Assembly: GCF_003967575.1 (NCBI RefSeq)
Contig: NZ_BIFT01000001.1
Span: forward strand, 434,001-498,000
Reading direction: 5' to 3'
Origin: Dictyobacter alpinus
GTDB lineage: Bacteria > Chloroflexota > Ktedonobacteria > Ktedonobacterales > Ktedonobacteraceae
Length of the DNA stretch: 64,000 bases
Of this stretch, positions 6,689 through 16,031 are shown piece by piece (within the stretch, counting starts at the first letter, position 1; the number at the start of each line of letters is the position of its first letter). The notes under the pieces are model-generated. The model searched no databases, was not told where the DNA came from, and saw only the letters and a program-made list of their open reading frames with translations. The position numbers and the translations under genes were made by a program.

Positions 6689-7867
6689 TTACGCTGGTAT
6701 TGCACACACATCAGCATATGTGGGCAGATCTTCAGGATGTCCATGCTCGCCACAAGCGGGGCAATTAGGATCGCGGAAGAGGCGCAGTTCCATGAACTCA
6801 CCGGAGAGGGCATCGTAGGTCAACAAGCGACCAACCAATGGCTCACCAATACCGAGGAGTACTTTAATTGCCTCTGTCGCCTGCAACAGACCGATAATAC
6901 CAGGTAGCACACCTAAGACACCCGCTTCCGCACAACTAGGTGCCAGGGCTGGGGGGGGTGGCTCTGGATAGAGACAGCGATAGCAAGGTCCTTCATAAGG
7001 TTTGAAGACGGTTACCTGTCCCTCAAAGCGGAAGACGCTGCCATGGACAACCGGCTTGTTAAAGATAAGAGCGGCATCATTCAGCATATAACGCGTGGGG
7101 AAATTATCAGTACCGTCAATGATCAAATCATATTCAGAGACGAGCTGTTTAACGTTGGTCTCATCCAACCGCTCAATATATGTATTGACCTTTATATCAG
7201 GATTCAGTGCATTGATGGTTGTACGCGCTGACTCTGCTTTATATTGACCAATACGCTCGGTATTGTGGATTACCTGGCGCTGTAAGTTACTATCGTCTAC
7301 CACATCAGCATCAATGATACCGATGGTGCCAACGCCGGCCGCAGCCAGGTACAGTGCAGCGGGAGAACCCAGACCACCAGCACCAATAAAGAGTACCTTG
7401 GAGTCCAGGAGTTTCAACTGACCCTGCTCACCAACCTCTGGCACTAAAAGATGACGGCTATAGCGCTTCGTCTGTGCCTCGTTCAGTGTGCGAGGTTGAG
7501 TAAAGCCTAAGCCACTACCCTTCCATTGTCCAAAACCACCAGCCATGGATACCACATCCTGGTAGCCCATCTGCTGTAAGGTATTGCCTGCCATGAGTGA
7601 GCGCACGCCGCCAGCACAATATAAGACAACTCTTTTAGATTTATCGGGAACAGCTTCTTCAATCTGTGATTCAAGATGTCCACGAGGAACATGTATCGCG
7701 CCTGGAATGTATCCTTCATTCCATTCGTTTTTCTCACGGACATCGACCAGAGTAAAATCTGCATCGCCCTGCTTACGCTGGCCTATTGCTTCATTTACCT
7801 GTGAAGCCGACCACTCGGGTACATGTTGCCGTGCTTGCCGCAGTATCTCGCGAAAAGCGTCACCCAT
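6689..7867 (-). CDS. moeZ: Rhodanese-E1 fusion: sulfur-carrier adenylyltransferase/sulfurtransferase
   Basis: A 392-aa fusion that activates and thiolates the carrier CysO. Residues about 20-118 form a rhodanese domain with active-site loop CAGGVRS (Cys84). Residues about 128-390 form a ThiF/MoeB E1-like domain with nucleotide loop GAGGLGS, IDADVVDDSNLQRQVIH, DGTDNFPTRYMLND and two CxxC pairs (CYRC, CPAC) for structural zinc. Known MoeZ proteins carry the rhodanese at the C-terminus; here it is N-terminal. It is the first gene of the operon with cysO, cysM and mec. GAGGTG precedes ATG 7867 by about 8 nt. The symbol is by function; order of domains differs from the reference protein. Confidence 0.9.
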   Translation of the reverse strand: MGDAFREILRQARQHVPEWSASQVNEAIGQRKQGDADFTLVDVREKNEWNEGYIPGAIHVPRGHLESQIEEAVPDKSKRVVLYCAGGVRSLMAGNTLQQMGYQDVVSMAGGFGQWKGSGLGFTQPRTLNEAQTKRYSRHLLVPEVGEQGQLKLLDSKVLFIGAGGLGSPAALYLAAAGVGTIGIIDADVVDDSNLQRQVIHNTERIGQYKAESARTTINALNPDIKVNTYIERLDETNVKQLVSEYDLIIDGTDNFPTRYMLNDAALIFNKPVVHGSVFRFEGQVTVFKPYEGPCYRCLYPEPPPPALAPSCAEAGVLGVLPGIIGLLQATEAIKVLLGIGEPLVGRLLTYDALSGEFMELRLFRDPNCPACGEHGHPEDLPTYADVCAIPA

Positions 7868-8101
7868 GTTACATCACCTCATTGTTGACTAAGTATATCA
7901 AATTAGTTTTTATCTTTCTCACCAAAGAGTACCATGTTCAAATTTTTCTTGTCAAGGAAGCTGAGCTAATTATCGTTGCGTGTACGCACATTGCACATGG
8001 CCACTGCACAGGTTAGAAGGAGATTATATTGTGAAGTTTTCTTTTGCTATTGTTATAAACAGCACAGGCTGACAAAAATATTCCATAAACAGAACTTTCC
8101 A
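7868..8101. other. Intergenic region upstream of the sulfur operon
   Basis: AT-rich sequence with no gene-like ORF. A 13-codon plus-strand ORF after AAGGAG near 8010 is too short to support. It should hold the minus-strand promoter for the rhodanese-E1 operon, but I see no clear promoter hexamers or riboswitch. Confidence 0.4.
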
Positions 8102-8143
8102 CAAAAAAGCCTGCCGGACTCCATTTGTAGGATTTAGCAGGCT
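8102..8143 (-). terminator. Terminator after HEAT-repeat gene
   Basis: Stem 8108-8114 with 8137-8143 (AGCCTGC/GCAGGCT on the transcript) followed by six T on the minus strand. It lies 37 bp past the stop of the gene ending at 8180. Confidence 0.75.
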
Positions 8144-8179
8144 AACAATGATAGAGAAAGATGGCGCTAAGCGTCAGTA

Positions 8180-9277
8180 TCAGACACTTTTGAATGTAAG
8201 TTCACGGCTGGAAAGTTGCAGGATTTGATCCTTTTCCAGTTGCTCAAGCGCTTTGTGAGCAGCCTGGGCAGTACCAACCCTGAACGATGAGGCCTGCATT
8301 TCCCGGAAAACAGGCTCAAGATATGGCTTAAGCCTTCCATAGCGTGTATAGAGCTGACGAAACACATACGAGGCAGTTTCGGCTAGCCAGGGAGACGTTT
8401 CCTGGGTCATCAAAACGGACAATAATGGCTTAACTCCATTTTTCCCAAATTGCACTAATTCTTTGGCGGCCATCCACGCAACTCCATGATCGGGATCATT
8501 CAAGCTGCGGGCCAGAACAGGAATAGCGCGTTCGTCATTGATCTCACCCAATGCGCGCATACAATACCAGCGTGTCCAGGCTGATGTACTATCACATTCA
8601 GCGATGAGTGCCGGTACTGACCAGCTACCTGACTGAACCAAAGAATGAAAGATCTGGACACCCAGTTGCTCGTCAGCGCTGCGTAGAGCCACGATAAGAG
8701 CGGGCACCGCTTCCGGCGCCCCAACATATCCCAGCGCTTTGGCAGCCTCTAAACGCACGTCATAATCAGGATCGTTTAAAGCCTTTAACAGCACTGAAGC
8801 ATCACTCCGCACCGCGATCAGGCCCAGAATATGAGCAGCATTTGCGCGCAATGCTGGACGTGGCGAACGCAGTCCAGCTAACAGGACGCGCCGTGCACGA
8901 TCGATATCCATGCCAGAGCCAGGCATGAAAAGGGTTCGTAGACGCATACGCGCGTACGCTGAACGCAATAACACAGGTACATCAAAAGATTTACCGGCCC
9001 AGGTACCCTGAGCAATAAATCCAAGCAGGTGCTCAGCCAGACGATCATCATCCAGCGAAGAAACCGCGACCACGGCTCGTGGATCGTTTTTCAGAATCCA
9101 TATCATTAAGCGCCAGGCCGCTCCACGATGTCCATCAGCCGCCTGCTGAGCCAATATCTGGGGGGGCGTCTCTCCAATTGGAGGAGTAGTCACATCCGAA
9201 ACAGGCGGCATAGGCAACTGCTCCCCCGCGCTGTCCGTATAATTCTGTGTAGAAAAATCTGAAGAGGGTGTCATCAT
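8180..9277 (-). CDS. HEAT-repeat protein
   Basis: A 365-aa cytoplasmic protein with no signal peptide. After a Pro/Ser/Thr-rich N-terminus (about 45 residues), from about residue 130 on it contains tandem HEAT/PBS-lyase-type repeats, for example RANAAHILGLIAVRSDASVLLKAL, DYDVRLEAAKALGYVGAPEAVPAL and TRWYCMRALGEINDERAIPVLARSL. Such solenoids are protein-binding scaffolds; no catalytic motif is visible. It is a single-gene unit with GAGGTG before an ATGATG start and its own terminator. Another HEAT protein lies at 58102-59790, but the two differ in length and start. Confidence 0.85.
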   Translation of the reverse strand: MMTPSSDFSTQNYTDSAGEQLPMPPVSDVTTPPIGETPPQILAQQAADGHRGAAWRLMIWILKNDPRAVVAVSSLDDDRLAEHLLGFIAQGTWAGKSFDVPVLLRSAYARMRLRTLFMPGSGMDIDRARRVLLAGLRSPRPALRANAAHILGLIAVRSDASVLLKALNDPDYDVRLEAAKALGYVGAPEAVPALIVALRSADEQLGVQIFHSLVQSGSWSVPALIAECDSTSAWTRWYCMRALGEINDERAIPVLARSLNDPDHGVAWMAAKELVQFGKNGVKPLLSVLMTQETSPWLAETASYVFRQLYTRYGRLKPYLEPVFREMQASSFRVGTAQAAHKALEQLEKDQILQLSSRELTFKSV

Positions 9278-9424
9278 TACACCTCACAATAATATGCCAG
9301 GCAATGTCAGCACAGTAGTAATGAAACACAATAACGCGGCTTCGGAGAGGAAACTTACTCAAAGAGACAACATTGCAGTATACCACATGGTGCGTCAACA
9401 CAAACCAAAGTATGTCAACACAAC

Positions 9425-9464
9425 AAAAAGTGACGATGCTCATTTATAAGCATCGTCACTTTTT
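9425..9464 (-). terminator. Terminator of the sugar ABC operon
   Basis: Perfect 16-bp stem (9425-9440 with 9449-9464) with A/T runs in the outer arm, 25 bp beyond the stop of the last permease gene. Because the arms carry both A and T runs it can act on either strand. Confidence 0.85.
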
Positions 9465-9488
9465 GAAAATGAGAGGAGGAGGGGATGA

Positions 9489-10415
9489 TTAGCCGACAAC
9501 ACTGCCCAGTGTCAGGCCGTTACGCCAGTAGCGCTGTAACAACAGGAAGCCCACAATCAATGGCAGGATTGACAACAAAGAGCCAGTTACCAGAATGCTA
9601 TAAACATATTGCTGGGCTCCCCCACTAGTATAGGAGGAATTCCAGAGCTGCAGGCCAACAGTCACCGGAAACAGATTCGAGTTGCTGACCATAACATACT
9701 GCAAGAAGTAGTTTGTCCATACCGCCACAAACTGAAACAGGAAGACCGTAACCAGGGCAGGAGACATAATACGCATAGCAATCGACCAGTAGGTGCGGAA
9801 TTCGCTAGAGCCATCTACACGTGCCGCATCGAGCAAGGCATCAGGCACTGATCCATCCGCATAAATACGCGACAGATAGACACCAAACGGGCTAACAATG
9901 CTGGGCAAAATAATAGCCAGGTAGGTATCAGTCAAATGGAAGCCGCTCATCAACAGGTACAACGGCAAAACCAGCGCTGGCGTGGGAACCAGGATCGCGC
10001 CCAGGATGATGGAGAAGATCGCACTCCGTCCACGGAAAGTAAATTTCGCCAGGGCATAGCCGGCCATTGAGGAAAACAAGGTTCCGATGGCTGCGCTGAT
10101 CAGGGCGTAGAAAAATGAGTTTCCTACCCAAAGCAGGTAGGCACCATTATTATAGGCAAAGACATGCTGAATATTGTTCAAAAGCTGGAAATCATTAGAA
10201 AACCAGAGACCAAAGGTGCTGAAAAGATCACCAGAACTCTTTGTGGCCGAAATGAAAAGCCAGTAGAGCGGTAAAAGAAAGTAGATCGAGAGCACAAACA
10301 AGATGGCCATCGCTAGCACACTGCCAGGACGTATCTTCCTCCCCGATCCGGCCTTTTTACCGTCCGCGCTTGCCGTCGGAAACCTTGATTCCTGTTCTTT
10401 TGTTGTAGTTACCAT
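9489..10415 (-). CDS. Sugar ABC transporter permease, MalG type
   Basis: A 308-aa inner-membrane permease of the CUT1 family with six predicted helices. The cytoplasmic EAA-like loop, which contacts the ATPase, reads DALLDAARVDGSSEFRTYWSIAMRIMSPAL. The N-terminal 30 residues are basic and cytoplasmic. It starts 6 bp after the stop of the MalF-type permease, so the two are co-transcribed and probably co-translated. No ATP-binding subunit is in the operon, so a shared ATPase (MsmK/MalK type) encoded elsewhere must serve it. Substrate cannot be assigned beyond carbohydrate. Confidence 0.92.
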   Translation of the reverse strand: MVTTTKEQESRFPTASADGKKAGSGRKIRPGSVLAMAILFVLSIYFLLPLYWLFISATKSSGDLFSTFGLWFSNDFQLLNNIQHVFAYNNGAYLLWVGNSFFYALISAAIGTLFSSMAGYALAKFTFRGRSAIFSIILGAILVPTPALVLPLYLLMSGFHLTDTYLAIILPSIVSPFGVYLSRIYADGSVPDALLDAARVDGSSEFRTYWSIAMRIMSPALVTVFLFQFVAVWTNYFLQYVMVSNSNLFPVTVGLQLWNSSYTSGGAQQYVYSILVTGSLLSILPLIVGFLLLQRYWRNGLTLGSVVG

Positions 10416-10421
10416 AATCGT

Positions 10422-11378
10422 TTACACTCCTGACTGACGCTGGGTAAGACGCAAGAACCCAAAGGAAAACACAAATGTAACCACAGCCAGCACAACAGAG
10501 AGGGCGGCGGTGTAGTTATAGTTGTTATTGCTAAAGGCCATAAAGTATGCATACAGATTCGGTGTGTAGGAACTGGTAATACTATTCGAGACCTGGGATA
10601 ATACTTGAGGTTCGGTAAAGAGTTGCAAGGTACCAATCACTGACAGCACACAGGTGAGAATCAGTGCCGGAGCGACCAGCGGTATTTTGATGCGCCAGGC
10701 AATGCCAATCGCGGAACAACCATCCAGGCTTGCCGCCTCATAGAGCTGCGTCGGAATAGATTGGAGCGATGCATAGATGATCAGCATATTGTAACCGGTA
10801 TAAGTCCAGGTCACAATATTGGCCATGGACCAGAGGATGGTGTTGCCATTCAAGAAATTGATATTGATCCCAATGGCTTGTAATCCCTGAACAAGTGGGC
10901 TAAGTTGCGGATTGTAGAGGAATCCCCAGAGCAGCGCACCAATCACGCCAGGAACACCATAAGGAATAAAGAAGGCAATCCGGAAAAAGGACTTGAAGCG
11001 CACGGTCACTGAATCCAACAACAAGGCCAGGACCAGCGCCAATGCAAGCATCACAGGAACCTGTACGATACCGAACAGGATCATACGCCCAATGCCTTCA
11101 AAGAAACTGCGGTCGGTCAACACCTGCTGATAATTACTCAGGCCAGCAAAAACTACTGTCGGAGCCCCTAAGCCAAGGCCACTACGCTGGCTACGGAAAA
11201 AGCTCTGGTACAATGCATAGAAAATCGGTACCACAAAAAACAACAGAAACATCACACAAAACGGCGTTAAGAACAGGTAGGGCGTCATGGATTTTCCCTT
11301 GAACAAACCAGGACTTTGCCTGGCTCGCCGAGAACCAGAGGTCCTCCCCGTCTTTGAAGTCGCAAGTGCCATATACAT
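10422..11378 (-). CDS. Sugar ABC transporter permease, MalF type
   Basis: A 318-aa CUT1 permease with six predicted helices after a short basic N-terminus. The EAA loop is visible as LYEAASLDGCSAIGIAWRIKIPLVAPAL. AGAGGA lies just before ATG 11378. It forms the heterodimeric channel with the adjacent MalG-type protein and receives sugar from the binding protein encoded upstream at 11592-12929. A stem-loop lies between it and the binding-protein gene, a common way to give more binding protein than permease. Confidence 0.92.
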   Translation of the reverse strand: MYMALATSKTGRTSGSRRARQSPGLFKGKSMTPYLFLTPFCVMFLLFFVVPIFYALYQSFFRSQRSGLGLGAPTVVFAGLSNYQQVLTDRSFFEGIGRMILFGIVQVPVMLALALVLALLLDSVTVRFKSFFRIAFFIPYGVPGVIGALLWGFLYNPQLSPLVQGLQAIGININFLNGNTILWSMANIVTWTYTGYNMLIIYASLQSIPTQLYEAASLDGCSAIGIAWRIKIPLVAPALILTCVLSVIGTLQLFTEPQVLSQVSNSITSSYTPNLYAYFMAFSNNNYNYTAALSVVLAVVTFVFSFGFLRLTQRQSGV

Positions 11379-11524
11379 TGATCCTCTCTGATCCCAGATC
11401 CCCTACAATAAAGAACAATAGCCGTCAATATTTTGCACAGCAGCATAGGTTCAGGCATATAGCCACAAGATGGTTCTTAAGAATACAGGTAAACAGGTTA
11501 TAGACCAGATCTATCTGTTGGGGA

Positions 11525-11566
11525 GCATAGCGGTCAGCAGCAGTTGCACTGCAGCGACCGCTATGC
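11525..11566 (-). other. Stem-loop between binding-protein and permease genes
   Basis: Arms 11525-11535 and 11556-11566 (GCATAGCGGTC/GACCGCTATGC) pair perfectly, and a second inner GCAG/CTGC pair extends the structure. There is no T run. It lies 26 bp past the binding-protein stop, so it probably stabilises that mRNA or attenuates read-through into the permeases. Confidence 0.65.
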
Positions 11567-11591
11567 ATTGGGAGTTAGCTATAGAAACCGC

Positions 11592-12929
11592 TTATTTGGA
11601 TACTTTGAAACCTTGTTTCTCCATACCCTGGACGACCGTGTTCTGAATACTATCCAAAGCTGAACCAAACGTCCCTTTTCCGTCTACCGCATTACTAAAG
11701 GTGTCAGCCATAGAGGTGAAGACATCGTTCATGGTTGGACCCCACTGGAACTTGTCATCAACCTGTGAAGCTGAATCTCTGAAAACTTCGTTGATATCCT
11801 GACCACTGTAGAATTTCTTCACATCATCAGTAGCTTTGATATCCAATGCGGAAGTCAATGCAGGATAGATCTGGGCAGTTTTGACCATGCTATCAACGGC
11901 ATCAGAGTTGGTGTTGAGCCATTTAGCAAACTCAGCGGCTTCCTGTGGATGCTGGGTGTTGCTAAAGACCACGGTAGTTGAGCCACCCCAGTTACCAGAG
12001 ACTTTTTTACCTGATTCCCACTGAGGCATAGGAGCAACACGCCAGTCGCCAGCGGTCTTAGGAGCGTTTGACAGAATGGTATTAGCACCCCAGACAGCCG
12101 TAACCCAGGTAGCTACCTGGCCGGTGTTCAGATCGTTGTACCAGCTCTGCTCAAAGTCAGGATCATTTTTGATCAGTTTCTTATCCTGTAATCCCTGCCA
12201 GTAATCAGCGACTTTCTTAGAAGCGGCATCATTGATGCCAACCTTCCAGGAATCACCCTGAATATTGAACCAGCGACCACCAGCCTGCCAGATCATACCA
12301 ATGAACCAGCCCTGTGATTTCGGAGGAAAGTCAGTGATGTAGGCCTTGGGATCTGCAGCATGCAGCTTCTCTGCAGCCTTGGCATATTCGTCCCAGGTAG
12401 TAGGAACAGGAATGTTGTATTTCTTGAAGAGGTCGGCACGATAGAACATCGCCATCGGGCCACTATCCTGAGGAATAGCATAGATCGAGTCACCCTGCTT
12501 TACCTGATTCCAGGCCCAGGGTAGGAATTTACCTTGCAACGAACCAGCATCATATTTTGAGAGATCAAGCAGGCCACCAGTGGCCTCAAAGGTTGGTAGG
12601 AACTGATATTCCACCTGGCCTAGATCAGGAGCATTCTTGGCTTTAATGGCAGTAAACATTTTTGCATACGTGCCATTGTTGCCTGCCGGAACTGATTCCC
12701 ATTTGACATGAATATTCGAATGGGTTTTGTTGAAAATATCGACGGCTTTATCCATGCCAGGAACCCAGGATTGGAAGGTCAGATTGACAGGTCCGTTACC
12801 GCTATTACTTCCAGTATCTGAAGAGGAGCCACCGCAAGCAGCTAAAGCTGGAAGCAGCAAAAATACGGCGAGAAACAAACACGCCAGGTTGGTAATCCGC
12901 GCACGGCGAACATGGAAACGAGACTGCAT
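11592..12929 (-). CDS. Extracellular sugar-binding lipoprotein of ABC importer
   Basis: A 445-aa family 1 solute-binding protein. The basic start MQSRFHVRRARIT, a hydrophobic segment and the lipobox LAAC give a lipid-anchored mature protein followed by a Gly/Ser-rich linker. The mature part shows typical features: FQSWVPGMDKAVDIFNKTH near the start, IKAKNAPDLGQVEY, YAIPQDSGPMAMFYRADLFKKY and the late EAAEFAKWLNT block. It captures a carbohydrate for the two downstream permeases. The first gene of the operon, it lies after a 770-bp gap that probably holds the regulation. Ligand unknown. Confidence 0.93.
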   Translation of the reverse strand: MQSRFHVRRARITNLACLFLAVFLLLPALAACGGSSSDTGSNSGNGPVNLTFQSWVPGMDKAVDIFNKTHSNIHVKWESVPAGNNGTYAKMFTAIKAKNAPDLGQVEYQFLPTFEATGGLLDLSKYDAGSLQGKFLPWAWNQVKQGDSIYAIPQDSGPMAMFYRADLFKKYNIPVPTTWDEYAKAAEKLHAADPKAYITDFPPKSQGWFIGMIWQAGGRWFNIQGDSWKVGINDAASKKVADYWQGLQDKKLIKNDPDFEQSWYNDLNTGQVATWVTAVWGANTILSNAPKTAGDWRVAPMPQWESGKKVSGNWGGSTTVVFSNTQHPQEAAEFAKWLNTNSDAVDSMVKTAQIYPALTSALDIKATDDVKKFYSGQDINEVFRDSASQVDDKFQWGPTMNDVFTSMADTFSNAVDGKGTFGSALDSIQNTVVQGMEKQGFKVSK

Positions 12930-13626
12930 AAATTAAAACTCTCCCTTGAGCTACATATACAACAGATATATACCAATTATCTGTAGATATGTATGCAAAC
13001 TGCGATAAACTTTTCCTCGCTTGATGCTAAAAAGCTTATCTACAAAAAAACGCAGCGTTCTCCTGCTAGAAAAATTACAATTCTTTAATAGCAAGAGAAA
13101 CAAAACAGTTTCCGACTCTTTAGCTATCACTCCTTTTTCAGTGAAGTATAACTTCTTTGCATACATTATAGAAAAAAGGCTCTAGCATAAGAACACGCAA
13201 CTTAATTTTAAGTCGAGGATGAGACGATAATAGACGCAGTATTTTTGTACAGATACGTCATTACATTCGTCACATTCTATGTAGGCTACAATAGCATGGG
13301 AACCAAAACCTGTCAATGCTACGGATGTTATCAAGCACCATAAAAACCGAATGATTTCCCTAATAAAGCATAGAGAAACATTTTTATTGTCATTTAGATA
13401 ATAAAACCCATCAAATAGGTTTAAAATAAACTATTTAATGAAACTTATTGAATAAGCCTGAACCCAACTATGAGTATTTACACAGACTACATGTAGTATT
13501 TTCTGCTAAAAGGAGATTCATTTCCCCTGCGAATAAATTATATAAAAAGTCGCACCACTTGCTTTGCATCCAATAACTTCTCTATCCTTCCAGACAACGC
13601 ATCGCTCCTATAGTATTAGTCTGTTT
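12930..13626. other. Long AT-rich intergenic region upstream of the sugar operon
   Basis: About 700 bp with no believable gene; the one 71-codon minus ORF (12951-13166) has low-complexity, non-protein-like content. A TATAAT on the minus strand at 13165-13170 with a poor -35 (TTCTTA, 17 bp away) is a possible promoter for the binding-protein gene. No clear LacI-type operator palindrome found. Confidence 0.4.
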
Positions 13627-13682
13627 TATAAAAAGTTCTGCCGCCGTTACTCTCGGGAGTAACGGCGGCAGAACTTTTTATA
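13627..13682 (-). terminator. 26-bp perfect hairpin after the molybdenum hydroxylase gene
   Basis: Arms 13627-13652 and 13657-13682 are perfectly complementary with a TCGG tetraloop. The outer arm is A/T-rich, so the transcript has a U run within the 3' arm. It begins 22 bp past the stop at 13704. Confidence 0.8.
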
Positions 13683-13703
13683 ATCGTTTGACAGTCTTTA
13701 CAC

Positions 13704-16031
13704 CTATTGTAAAGCGGTAAACAAACGCTCAGGGGTTATAGGAATCTCAGAAGGATGAACACCAACGGCATCATAGATAGCGTTGGCAATCGCACCTGCA
13801 ACCGGAATGACAGGTGGCTCACCGACGCCCTTAGCGCCATATGGGCCCACACCCGAAGGAACTTCTACCAGGATCGGAGTAATGTTGGGAACATCAAAGC
13901 TATGGGGCATAGCATAATCCATAAAGGTAGCAGTCAGAGCTTGTCCATTCTCATCGTACTCTAGACCTTCAAGGAGAGCCCAGCCTATACCTTGAGCCAC
14001 ACCACCATGAATCTGCCCTTCTACAGCAGGAGGATTGATGGCTCGACCGACATCCTGAGCCGCCACATACTCCAATACACGTACTTCACCAGTCTCAGGA
14101 TCAACCGCCACCTTGGCTAGATGGGCAGCATACATCGGCGAACCCTCTGGAATAGGGGTACGGCCCTGTCCATAGACAGGTCCTCGGCGACTATAGCTGG
14201 TGGAAGCTGTAGCAATCTTTTGCAAAGTCAGGCTCTTACCTGGCACGCCTTTCACGGCGACTGCACCATTTTCAATTTCAAGATCCTCTACCGAAGCCTC
14301 AAGCATGTCACTGGCGATTTGCAAGATCTGCTGCCGGGCGTCCTGAGCTGCAGCCATTACGGCTGGTCCCATCGAGTAGATCGTTTTACTTCCACCCGTG
14401 GCACCACTATAAGGCATGGTGTCGGTGGCATCATGGGCAATATTCACCTGTGAAGTATTCAGACCCAGTCCCTCAGCCGCAATCAAGGCCAGCGAAGTAT
14501 CAGATCCGGTCAAGTCAACCGTACCGATGACCACTGAGACCGTGCCATCGGACTCCAGGCGACAAGCAGCGGCAGCCACGTCATTTCCACCTGGCCAGCC
14601 ACCAACAGCAAGTCCAATGCCAATCTTCCAGCCAGCTAACTCAGCAGAAGGATGCGCTTTTTGGGCTGCGCGCTCTTTCCATAGTGGATGTTGTTCCACA
14701 CTTTCCAAACATTCGATCAGGCCCAGAGGAGGCAAAATTGGACGCCGGCGATTACCAGAAGGATCACCGCCACGTAGTGCATTCTTCTTACGAAACTCCA
14801 GTGGATCCATGCCTAATTCCTGGCAAAGTTCGGTGACGGCAGACTCCAGCGCAAAAGCCGTCTGGGGAGCGCCAGGAGCTCTATATGCCCCGACACTAAC
14901 CTTATTGGTTAGAACTTCATAGGCACGAATATCCGTATTGGGACAGCGATAAACGCTTGAGATCAGATAACCAGCCAGTCCGGCGGCGGCTCCAGAAAAA
15001 GCGCCTGCATCCAGAATCAGTTTGGCCTGCATGGCTACCAGAGTGCCATCCTGTTTGGCTCCTAACTTTACCGTCATAACCGCTTGCGGCGCAGGATTAC
15101 CAGCTAGCAAATCTTCTTGCCGTGTGTAAACCAGGCGTACCGGTTTGCGGATCGCAGCAGCTAGGGCCGCAGCCAGCGGCTCCACCAGACCAAATTTTCC
15201 ACCAAAAGCGCCACCAATTGGCATTGGCTCTACACGAATCTGTCGCTCTGGCAGATCGAGCGCACCAGCCATATCTGAGCGGGCGCTAAAGAGGCCCTGG
15301 GAACTGGCGTAGGCAGTAAACTGCTGGCCCGCCTTATCTGGTACCACTATAATCGACTGAGGTTCCAGATATGACTGATGCACAGGATGGGTACGATAGG
15401 TGCGCTCAATTACAGCATCAGCTTCACGCCAGCCAGCCTCAATGTCGCCTGAATGCATATGGGCACGATCGGTCACATTGGGCGATAGCTTTTCCTGCTC
15501 TTCGTCCTCCACCTGCGCAGTCCCAACATCAGCATGGGTCCCTCCACCCGCAATTTCTGATGGCTCTTCTTCCTTACGTGGCCGCGTTAAAGGAGAGGAT
15601 GGATCCATCGCCGCCACTAAATCAATCACCACAGGCAATGGCTCATAATCTACATCTACTGCTGCTGCTCCATCCTCGGCCAAGGCCTCTGTCTCTGCCA
15701 GTACCACAGCTACTGGATGGCCAGACCAGAATGTCTCATCTCGTGCCAGTGGCGATTGTGAGCGAGAGCTTTCATGCGACTTTGCCATCTTCAACGTTTC
15801 AGCTGTATAGACAGCAACCACCCCGGGAATCGCCAGGGCAGCCGACGAGTCAATACCAAGAATGCGAGCATGTGCGTAAGGACTTAATACCATACGAGCA
15901 TGAAGCAGGCCGGGAAAAGACAGATCGCCAGCATAGCGTGTTCGTCCCGTTAACTTCTCTTCGCCATCCATACGGCGCGTTGGCTTGCCAACCGCAGAAT
16001 AATTTTTCTCCGGATCAATTGTTTGCGTCAT
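13704..16031 (-). CDS. Xanthine-dehydrogenase-family molybdopterin-binding subunit, orphan
   Basis: A 775-aa large subunit of the xanthine dehydrogenase/CO dehydrogenase family, which hydroxylates or oxidises substrates at a molybdenum-cytosine/molybdopterin cofactor. Visible motifs: GKPTRRMDGEEKLTGRTRYAGD at the start, PIGGAFGGKFG, GAYRAPGAPQTAFALE, YSGATGGSKT and the catalytic glutamate in GAKGVGEPPV. Residues about 150-185 form an acidic, low-complexity insertion. The usual partners, a [2Fe-2S] subunit and a FAD subunit, are absent on both sides; the upstream frame is non-coding and downstream is a terminator. They may be elsewhere. Substrate cannot be assigned. ATG 16031 has GGAG about 12 nt upstream. 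Confidence 0.9.
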   Translation of the reverse strand: MTQTIDPEKNYSAVGKPTRRMDGEEKLTGRTRYAGDLSFPGLLHARMVLSPYAHARILGIDSSAALAIPGVVAVYTAETLKMAKSHESSRSQSPLARDETFWSGHPVAVVLAETEALAEDGAAAVDVDYEPLPVVIDLVAAMDPSSPLTRPRKEEEPSEIAGGGTHADVGTAQVEDEEQEKLSPNVTDRAHMHSGDIEAGWREADAVIERTYRTHPVHQSYLEPQSIIVVPDKAGQQFTAYASSQGLFSARSDMAGALDLPERQIRVEPMPIGGAFGGKFGLVEPLAAALAAAIRKPVRLVYTRQEDLLAGNPAPQAVMTVKLGAKQDGTLVAMQAKLILDAGAFSGAAAGLAGYLISSVYRCPNTDIRAYEVLTNKVSVGAYRAPGAPQTAFALESAVTELCQELGMDPLEFRKKNALRGGDPSGNRRRPILPPLGLIECLESVEQHPLWKERAAQKAHPSAELAGWKIGIGLAVGGWPGGNDVAAAACRLESDGTVSVVIGTVDLTGSDTSLALIAAEGLGLNTSQVNIAHDATDTMPYSGATGGSKTIYSMGPAVMAAAQDARQQILQIASDMLEASVEDLEIENGAVAVKGVPGKSLTLQKIATASTSYSRRGPVYGQGRTPIPEGSPMYAAHLAKVAVDPETGEVRVLEYVAAQDVGRAINPPAVEGQIHGGVAQGIGWALLEGLEYDENGQALTATFMDYAMPHSFDVPNITPILVEVPSGVGPYGAKGVGEPPVIPVAGAIANAIYDAVGVHPSEIPITPERLFTALQ

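Noticed and set aside
8030..8075. Tiny plus-strand ORF after AAGGAG
   Set aside because: Only 13 codons and no other support.
12951..13166. 71-codon ORF in the gap before the sugar operon
   Set aside because: Lys/Phe/Leu-rich noise in AT-rich DNA with no ribosome site or recognisable fold.
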